NCBI GenBank assembly: GCA_044351785.1 | Contig: JBILFC010000097.1 | Coordinates: 1-9,621 of the forward strand | Length of the DNA: 9,621 bases | From: JAIYCX01 sp044351785 | Lineage (GTDB): Bacteria > Bdellovibrionota_C > UBA2361 > SZUA-149 > DAOLCO01 | Direction of reading: 5' to 3' | Part shown: one piece after another, positions 5,316 through 9,621 of the stretch | How positions within the stretch are numbered: position 1 is the stretch's first letter | How the letters are laid out: every line of letters begins with the position of its first letter | Notes under the pieces: generated by a model | Database searches by the model: none | Told to the model about the DNA's origin: nothing | Seen by the model: the letters and a program-made list of their open reading frames with translations, nothing else | Made by a program: the position numbers and the translations under genes

Positions 5316-5396
5316 TTTGTCTTTCCTTTAAAAATACTGTCTATTAAAGTTTTTACGTGCTTTTGATGTTTATCATCGTGCTAAGATTAGGATCGT

Positions 5397-5517
5397 ACAG
5401 ATTTAAACAGATCTGAATAATCTGTGGCGCAAGGGAAATATTTTTTTAAAAATAATTCAGGATTCGTGTGATTACAGTGGGTTAGCTGGATATTTTCTAA
5501 TAAGATCTTTAAGATCT
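5397..5517. repeat. Cluster of AGATCT palindromes between small gene and ffs
   Basis: ACAGATT (5397-5403) and AATCTGT (5419-5425) form a 7-bp inverted repeat around the palindrome CAGATCTG (5408-5415). About 80 nt further, AGATCTT (5503-5509) and AAGATCT (5511-5517) form a near-continuous palindrome around one T. AGATCT therefore occurs three times in 110 bp, between two divergent promoters' likely locations. The DNA between them is very A+T-rich and shows no gene. It may be regulatory; there is no direct evidence. Confidence 0.4.
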
Positions 5518-5518
5518 C

Positions 5519-5547
5519 TTGTCATATATATATGCTTAAGGTAAATG
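5519..5547 (+). promoter_or_regulatory. Tentative promoter region of the SRP RNA gene
   Basis: A TTGTCA (5519-5524, 5 of 6 for a -35) is followed by the 12-bp palindrome CATATATATATG (5523-5534). At 17 bp spacing the -10 would be TAAATG (5542-5547), a weak match. A strong promoter is expected for this abundant RNA, so the exact boxes are uncertain. Confidence 0.25.
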
Positions 5548-5557
5548 GCCTCCCCTC

Positions 5558-5650
5558 TATGGTCGAATCATACAAGGGGGCGTGCAAACCCCGCCAGATC
5601 CGAAAGGAAGCAACGGTAGTACTAACCTTCTGTGATGTGATTCGGCCACT
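5558..5650 (+). ncRNA. ffs: SRP RNA, 4.5S type
   Basis: This is the RNA scaffold of the signal recognition particle, which binds Ffh and the receptor FtsY to target nascent membrane proteins. The conserved domain IV is at 5591-5616. The stem TCC/GGA (5599-5601 and 5606-5608) closes a GAAA tetraloop (5602-5605), with the characteristic internal-loop sequence AGCA on the 3' side (5609-5612) and an outer CCG/CGG pairing. The ends pair over 11 bp: TGGTCGAATCA (5560-5570) with TGATTCGGCCA (5638-5648), including one G-U pair. Intermediate pairings ACA-AGG/CCT-TC-TGT and GTGC/GTAC are visible. The length of about 90-95 nt and the lack of an Alu domain match the short Gram-negative type. The ends are estimates, and no strong terminator follows. 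Confidence 0.88.
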
Positions 5651-5688
5651 TTCTTTGCAAGTGTCCATAATTTCCCGTACTTTTCGTT

Positions 5689-5749
5689 GTTTAAGTATTC
5701 CAAAATGCTCATGTACTAAATGTACACTCTGCTTTTGTTATACTTAAAC
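5689..5749 (+). other. Long imperfect hairpin between ffs and dnaX
   Basis: GTTTAAGTAT (5689-5698) and ATACTTAAAC (5740-5749) are perfect 10-bp arms. Inside them, CAAAA (5701-5705) pairs with TTTTG (5733-5737), GC (5707-5708) can pair with GC (5731-5732), and TGTAC (5712-5716) pairs with GTACA (5722-5726). The result is a nested hairpin of about 60 nt with small internal loops. It could be a processed 3' element of the ffs transcript, a dnaX leader element or a separate small RNA. No T-tract follows, so it is not an ordinary terminator. The rest of 5651-5850 shows no gene; a weak promoter for dnaX may be TTGATC (5778-5783) with CATACT (5802-5807). Confidence 0.5.
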
Positions 5750-5850
5750 GCCTCAATTACGGGAGAATTATGAACACTTGATCATTTCTCGTTCATCTTT
5801 TCATACTTTGCATTCTGTAGTACCTTTTTAAAAAAGTTTTAACCTTATTT

Positions 5851-7581
5851 ATGTCCTACTTAGTTCTTGCAAGAAAGTATCGTCCGCAGTCATTCTCTGA
5901 AGTGACTGGTCAGGGACATGTAACAACTGCCCTTACCAATGCGGTAATTAGAGATAGGGTTCCCCATGCGCTTTTATTTAGTGGCCCACGGGGTGTAGGT
6001 AAAACATCTTGTGCTAGAATTTTAGCAAAAGTTTTAAATTGCACTGGTCGGGATTTAAAAGAAGGAGAAATTGCTCCATGTGGTAAATGTTCTAACTGCA
6101 TTGATATCACCCGAGGTAATAATTTAGCAGTAGTTGAAATTGACGGTGCTTCTAATAATAGCGTTGAAGATGTTAGGACGCTTATAGAAACTTTATATAC
6201 AAGTCCACCCCCAGGTATTGCATATAAAATGTACATCATCGATGAAGTTCACATGCTTTCAACTTCCGCCTTTAATGCTTTATTAAAAAGTATAGAAGAG
6301 CCGCCACCAAATACAATATTTATCCTCGCTACTACTGAGTCCCATAAAATTCCAGATACTGTGCGTTCTAGATGCCAGGAGCATACATTTAAGAGGCTCT
6401 TGGTTAGTGACATTGTGAATCAGTTGAATACAATACTTACTATGGAGGGCTTAACTCTGGATAAGGAAGTGGTTCAGATCTTAGCTAGAACCGCTGATGG
6501 TGGAATGAGAGATGCCAGTAGCTTACTTGATAGAATCTTATCACTGAGTACGACCGATTTATCTACTGCCTATGTTGCGGAAGTTTTAGGAACACTCGAT
6601 AGTTCTTATTTCATGGGCTTAATTGAGGGCTTCATTAATGAGTCTGAGGATGAGGCAATAGAGAAAGTTTCTTTTGCTTTTAATAGAGGACTAGATATTA
6701 GAGCGTATTTGTCTGATTTCGTCGCTACTTTACGGTTAACTTTTCTTTTTTCTCTAGCGAAGAGAAGAGGAGAGAAATCTTTGCAGAGATTTGTGGAGCT
6801 TGAAGAGTTAAGCGACATTCAAGTCGAAAAGCTTCATATGATAGTTGAGTCTAAAGATGCTGATTACTTTTCCTTACTTTTTGACATGGGACGTGAGATA
6901 GCAGAAGTTTGCGTTAGGAGTGAGTTCGCACAAGCAGTGATGGAGGCTGGCGTAGTAAAGCTTTGTTTTTGTCGAAATGTGTTGAATGTTAAAAATCAGT
7001 TGGCAGGTCGCACAATCTCTAGTGCTAGTCCCGTAGCTCATAAAATATCAAGAACTCCAGTGGTTAATAATTCTAAAGCGGAAGAAAATTTAGATTCTGA
7101 AGAAGACAACGATCAAGAAATATCTAATTCTGGCCCACTAAATTGGACATCCTTTCTAGCCTTTTTAAAGGATAAGGGAGAACTACTTTTAGTCACGTAT
7201 CTGAACAGAGTAGCACCGGTTGATTTTTTTGTAAGTGGAGACAATGGAGTACTTTCCGTAAAGGGTATGGCGTTTGTTATTGATAATTTTAAAGATAAAA
7301 CGATTCTAGAAACTTTAAAAACTCATCTTGGCCATTTTTCTAGAGTGCATTCTTGGAAAGTAACCCTTCAGGAAGCAGTATCTGAAGAAAATTCTATGAA
7401 TACTGCTGTTAAGAGTAGTCATATAATACAGGGCTCTAATCAGGCGGTGATTGAGGATAAGAAAAGGAACGTTATCAAGAAAATCGATGATGAAGCTAGA
7501 AATGCAGATGCCGTTAAAGCTATGTTAGAAGTTTTTGAAGGTAGTAAGATAGAAAGAATAGTGCCAGATACGGGAAAGTAA
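5851..7581 (+). CDS. dnaX: DNA polymerase III subunit gamma/tau
   Basis: A 576-residue clamp-loader ATPase subunit of the replicative polymerase. The N-terminus M-S-Y-L-V-L-A-R-K-Y-R-P is family-typical. Walker A is G-P-R-G-V-G-K-T-S at 45-53. The zinc ligands are C64, C77, C80 and C83. Walker B is I-I-D-E-V-H at 129-134, the L-L-K-S-I-E-E-P-P segment is at 144-152, sensor 1 is L-A-T-T-E at 159-163, the S-R-C arginine-finger motif is at 173-175, and sensor 2 G-G-M-R-D-A is at 217-222. Oligomerisation domain III follows to about 375. An acidic linker (about 405-425) and a divergent C-terminal domain complete a tau-like product. No A-AAA-AAG slippery site is seen near the domain III end, so a separate gamma form by frameshifting is not supported. 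No Shine-Dalgarno precedes the ATG. recR follows after 11 nt. Confidence 0.97.
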   Translation: MSYLVLARKYRPQSFSEVTGQGHVTTALTNAVIRDRVPHALLFSGPRGVGKTSCARILAKVLNCTGRDLKEGEIAPCGKCSNCIDITRGNNLAVVEIDGASNNSVEDVRTLIETLYTSPPPGIAYKMYIIDEVHMLSTSAFNALLKSIEEPPPNTIFILATTESHKIPDTVRSRCQEHTFKRLLVSDIVNQLNTILTMEGLTLDKEVVQILARTADGGMRDASSLLDRILSLSTTDLSTAYVAEVLGTLDSSYFMGLIEGFINESEDEAIEKVSFAFNRGLDIRAYLSDFVATLRLTFLFSLAKRRGEKSLQRFVELEELSDIQVEKLHMIVESKDADYFSLLFDMGREIAEVCVRSEFAQAVMEAGVVKLCFCRNVLNVKNQLAGRTISSASPVAHKISRTPVVNNSKAEENLDSEEDNDQEISNSGPLNWTSFLAFLKDKGELLLVTYLNRVAPVDFFVSGDNGVLSVKGMAFVIDNFKDKTILETLKTHLGHFSRVHSWKVTLQEAVSEENSMNTAVKSSHIIQGSNQAVIEDKKRNVIKKIDDEARNADAVKAMLEVFEGSKIERIVPDTGK

Positions 7582-7592
7582 GGATTTACTAG

Positions 7593-8216
7593 ATGCTTCC
7601 TAGAAGTTTAAGGAAATTGGTATTTGAACTTGGGAAGTTACCAAGTATCGGGGAGCGTAGTGCATACCGCATCGCCTATCATTTGATATCTAAATCAAGT
7701 AGTGATGTGAAAAATCTTGTTGAATCTATCTCTAGTGCAAAGGAAACTCTAAGGTGGTGTAGTTGTTGTGGGGGACTTTCAGATGAGGAATTATGTATTA
7801 TCTGTTCTGATCCATCCAGGGTTAGTGATCAGCTCTGTATAGTCGAAAGGCCAGCGGATATATTCTCTTTAGAGAGAAGTGGTGCTTACCGTGGACTTTA
7901 TCATGTATTGCATGGAGTATGGTCACCATTAAAGGGTGTGAAGCCAGAGAACTTAACAATTGAGAAACTTCTATCAAGGTTAGATAAGTTAACTAAGACT
8001 TCGATAGATCCAATTGATTTGCCCATTAAAGAAGTCATAATAGCGACAGGCACAACAGTAGAAGGGGATGCTACGGCCATGTATCTTTCTAACTTGCTGG
8101 ATTCTCAGGATATAGTAATCTCTAGATTAGCCCAAGGGCTTCCTAAGGGCGGTGAACTTGAGTATGCTGACGATGTGACGATAAGTATGTCATTCACTGG
8201 GCGGAAGACGATATAG
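7593..8216 (+). CDS. recR: Recombination mediator RecR
   Basis: A 207-residue RecR, which works with RecO (and RecF) to load RecA on gapped single-stranded DNA. The helix-hairpin-helix region is L-P-S-I-G-E-R-S-A-Y-R at 16-26. The zinc-finger cysteines are C56, C59, C68 and C71. The Toprim domain starts at I-V-E-R-P-A-D-I (83-90, acidic E85). It includes H-G-V-W-S-P-L-K-G at 107-115, A-T-G-T-T-V-E-G-D-A-T-A at 151-162 and the C-terminal R-L-A-Q-G-L-P-K-G-G-E-L-E motif at 178-190. The common A-T-N-P-T-V-E-G is altered to A-T-G-T-T-V-E-G. AAGGA (7580-7584) overlaps the dnaX stop codon and lies 8 nt before the ATG, which indicates translational coupling. The ybaB/ebfC gene usually found between dnaX and recR is absent. 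Confidence 0.95.
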   Translation: MLPRSLRKLVFELGKLPSIGERSAYRIAYHLISKSSSDVKNLVESISSAKETLRWCSCCGGLSDEELCIICSDPSRVSDQLCIVERPADIFSLERSGAYRGLYHVLHGVWSPLKGVKPENLTIEKLLSRLDKLTKTSIDPIDLPIKEVIIATGTTVEGDATAMYLSNLLDSQDIVISRLAQGLPKGGELEYADDVTISMSFTGRKTI

Positions 8217-8259
8217 TTTTATATTTTAAATAGTTAGTAATTTTCGAAAGGAATTTTAA

Positions 8260-9189
8260 ATGGGTGTTGATTGGGTTGTATTATTCTCGATAGTCGCAGT
8301 TTGTTTAATTCTTGATTTAGGGGTTTTCCATAAAAATTCACATGAAGTTGGCTTTAGGGAAGCTAGCATGTGGACAATCTTTTGGATCTTGTTATCACTG
8401 ATTTTTGCCGCTGGTATTTGGTATTATCATTCCACTGAACAGGCCATTTTATTCTTAACGGGATATGTCGTAGAGAAGTCTCTTAGTGTTGATAATTTAT
8501 TTCTCTTTATAGTTATCTTTAATTATTTTTCAGTAAAGCCAAAATATCAGCATCGAGTCCTGTTTTGGGGAGTACTAGGAGCTATAATTACTAGAGGTGC
8601 GTTGATTTATGCTGGGGTTATACTATTAGAGAGATTTCAGTGGCTTACTTACGTATTCGGGGGATTGATTTTAATTACAGGTATTAGGACCTTGTCTGGT
8701 TTAAAAGATGACATCGATCTTGAGAGTAATGTTATTTTAAAGGTAGTACGTCGTTTCGTCAGAACCAAGGTAGACTACGAAGGACAGGCATTTTTTATAA
8801 TAGAAAAGGGCTTATTGTACGCCACTCCACTATTCGTTGTTTTATTAGTTATGGAGTTAACAGATGTGTTGTTCGCGTTAGATTCTATCCCGGCTATTCT
8901 AGGAATTACAGCGGATCCTTTTTTGGTTTACTCTAGTAATTTATTCGCGATTTTAGGTTTACGTTCTTTGTATTTCGTTTTGTCTGGATTAATGAGTCTG
9001 TTTGAGTATCTATCCGTAGGGGTATCTTTTATTCTTATTTTTGTGGGAGTAAAGATGTTGTCAGAAGATTTCTACCATATATCTCCATTTGTATCTCTAG
9101 CGATTATAAGTCTTATCTTATTTAGTTCAATCCTACCTTCAATCCCGAAGGTCCTTCGTAGTAGAGGTCAGGAAGATAAGGCAGAATAA
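8260..9189 (+). CDS. TerC-family integral membrane protein
   Basis: A 309-residue inner-membrane protein of the TerC/Alx family. Hydrophobic segments lie at about 5-22, 38-55, 62-88, 100-123, 128-145, 187-207, 226-246, 251-267 and 274-294. Conserved acidic motifs within membrane segments are E-K-S-L-S-V-D-N at 72-79, E-L-T-D at 199-202 and A-L-D-S-I-P-A at 206-212, with S-S-N at 225-227. Family members such as Alx export manganese, and others are linked to metallation of secreted proteins or tellurite resistance, so a Mn-related role is the best guess. AAGGA (8248-8252) is 7 nt before the ATG. The gene lies 43 nt after recR and may be read from the dnaX transcript. That gap is too short for a yybP-ykoY manganese riboswitch. 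Its 3' end overlaps the opposing ppx-like gene. Confidence 0.9.
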   Translation: MGVDWVVLFSIVAVCLILDLGVFHKNSHEVGFREASMWTIFWILLSLIFAAGIWYYHSTEQAILFLTGYVVEKSLSVDNLFLFIVIFNYFSVKPKYQHRVLFWGVLGAIITRGALIYAGVILLERFQWLTYVFGGLILITGIRTLSGLKDDIDLESNVILKVVRRFVRTKVDYEGQAFFIIEKGLLYATPLFVVLLVMELTDVLFALDSIPAILGITADPFLVYSSNLFAILGLRSLYFVLSGLMSLFEYLSVGVSFILIFVGVKMLSEDFYHISPFVSLAIISLILFSSILPSIPKVLRSRGQEDKAE

Positions 9190-9621
9190 GAGATTTTAAA
9201 AGACCATGCCTTAGTGAATATTTAGTAACGTAGATATCACTAGGATTTGTCTTCAATAAAATTTCTCTTAGAATACCTAGGCCTTGAGGAATGAGATCTC
9301 GCCTTTCTTTTTGTTCTTCAGTTAATTTAATAAATTCATCACCAGAACAACTTTCTAAAAGACAGAAGGCTTCCATGTATCTTGTAATGCTTTCAGAAGA
9401 TTGAATACCTAAATTAGAAATTAAACGTTCAAAAGCTCGAAATGTTCCTCCAGATCCAATCAATGGTAGTTCAGACTCAGTAACTAAAATTTTATTTAAG
9501 TACTGCTTTACTTCTAGGGGAAGATAAATTGCTTGATTAATATATGTGCCATTATTATCAACCATCAGTGCGCCACAAGGGATGCTTACAGACCATTCTA
9601 CTTCATTATTATTAACAAGGG
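9122..9621 (-). CDS. Ppx/GppA-like phosphatase, C-terminal part
   Basis: A partial gene that enters from the right edge, with 165 codons visible. The family hydrolyses inorganic polyphosphate or pppGpp. Visible motifs, numbered from the window edge, are S-I-P-C-G-A-L at 12-18, L-I-G-S-G-G-T-F-R at 53-61 (the phosphate-binding G-x-G-G-T of the ASKHA fold), R-R-D-L-I-P-Q-G-L-G-I-L at 106-117 and S-L-R-H-G-L-L at 135-141. An ATG at 9563-9565 is internal, because the frame and homology-type motifs extend upstream of it. The N-terminal ATPase-like lobe lies outside the window, so Ppx cannot be separated from GppA. The stop is TAA at 9122-9124. The last 68 bp overlap the 3' end of the TerC gene in convergent orientation, and no terminator is visible between them. 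Confidence 0.82.
   Translation of the reverse strand, partial: LVNNNEVEWSVSIPCGALMVDNNGTYINQAIYLPLEVKQYLNKILVTESELPLIGSGGTFRAFERLISNLGIQSSESITRYMEAFCLLESCSGDEFIKLTEEQKERRDLIPQGLGILREILLKTNPSDIYVTKYSLRHGLLKSLILPYLPDLYYEGPSGLKVGLN

Noticed and set aside
5113..5331. Plus-strand 72-codon frame opposite the 59-aa gene
   Set aside because: It is a low-complexity Ser/Phe/Leu translation opposite Glu/Lys codons, as expected of a shadow. The Shine-Dalgarno and terminator both fit the minus strand.
5532..5747. Plus-strand 71-codon frame across the SRP RNA
   Set aside because: It lies over the conserved SRP RNA domain and a hairpin, with no protein family signal.
5761..5778. GGGAG followed by ATG giving a three-codon frame (M-N-T) before dnaX
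   Set aside because: A three-residue frame cannot be told from chance without comparative or ribosome data.
7224..7230. Run of seven T in dnaX as a programmed slippage site for a gamma form
   Set aside because: A T-run in an AT-rich gene is weak evidence. No A-AAA-AAG site, internal Shine-Dalgarno or downstream stem was found.
8217..8259. yybP-ykoY manganese riboswitch upstream of the TerC-family gene
   Set aside because: The 43-nt gap is too short, contains no such conserved motif, and consists of AT-rich spacer plus the Shine-Dalgarno.

Overview
The window is AT-rich Gram-negative chromosome made mostly of housekeeping genes, with a short accessory stretch in the middle. The genes suggest a proteobacterium-like organism: ftsB/divIC beside enolase, a short 4.5S-type SRP RNA without an Alu domain, dnaX followed by recR, and a Ppx/GppA phosphatase. 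A low-GC delta-like lineage (Bdellovibrionota, SAR324 or relatives) fits. Nothing here fixes the taxon, so this is a weak inference.

Layout. (1) 34-641, minus strand: a two-gene unit, ftsB-like divisome protein then a DUF721/DciA-like protein, divergent from enolase (748-2037, plus). (2) A UPF0104-type membrane protein (2051-2998, plus) follows enolase by 13 nt and starts at TTG. A 12-bp perfect inverted repeat lies inside its first 21 codons. (3) 3095-3651: a visibly more GC-rich unit on the minus strand that encodes a small stand-alone FHA-domain protein. It has a near-consensus promoter, a structured leader, and related hairpins at the predicted start and end of the transcript. (4) 3652-5050: a divergent AAA_14/DUF4143 ATPase (plus). 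Its promoter is embedded in a 12-bp dyad and appears to give a leaderless mRNA. (5) 5068-5315, minus: a 59-aa Lys/Glu-rich small protein with a strong Shine-Dalgarno and its own intrinsic terminator. (6) 5316-5850: palindrome-rich intergenic DNA, the SRP RNA gene (plus), and a long imperfect hairpin ahead of dnaX. (7) 5851-9189, plus: dnaX, recR and a TerC-family membrane protein. The usual ybaB between dnaX and recR is absent. (8) 9122 to the right edge, minus: the C-terminal part of a Ppx/GppA-like phosphatase, whose end overlaps the TerC gene tail to tail.

How the genes work together. The housekeeping genes cover glycolysis (enolase), division (FtsB-like), replication (DciA-like, DnaX), recombinational repair (RecR), protein targeting (SRP RNA) and polyphosphate or (p)ppGpp turnover (Ppx/GppA-like). 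The accessory part is 3095-5315: a phosphopeptide-binding FHA protein, a divergently transcribed ATPase under apparent operator control, and a small charged protein. I see no proof that these three form one system, and the two larger genes differ clearly in base composition. Most functional statements come from motifs recognised by eye. Every RNA structure and promoter was found by manual pairing.
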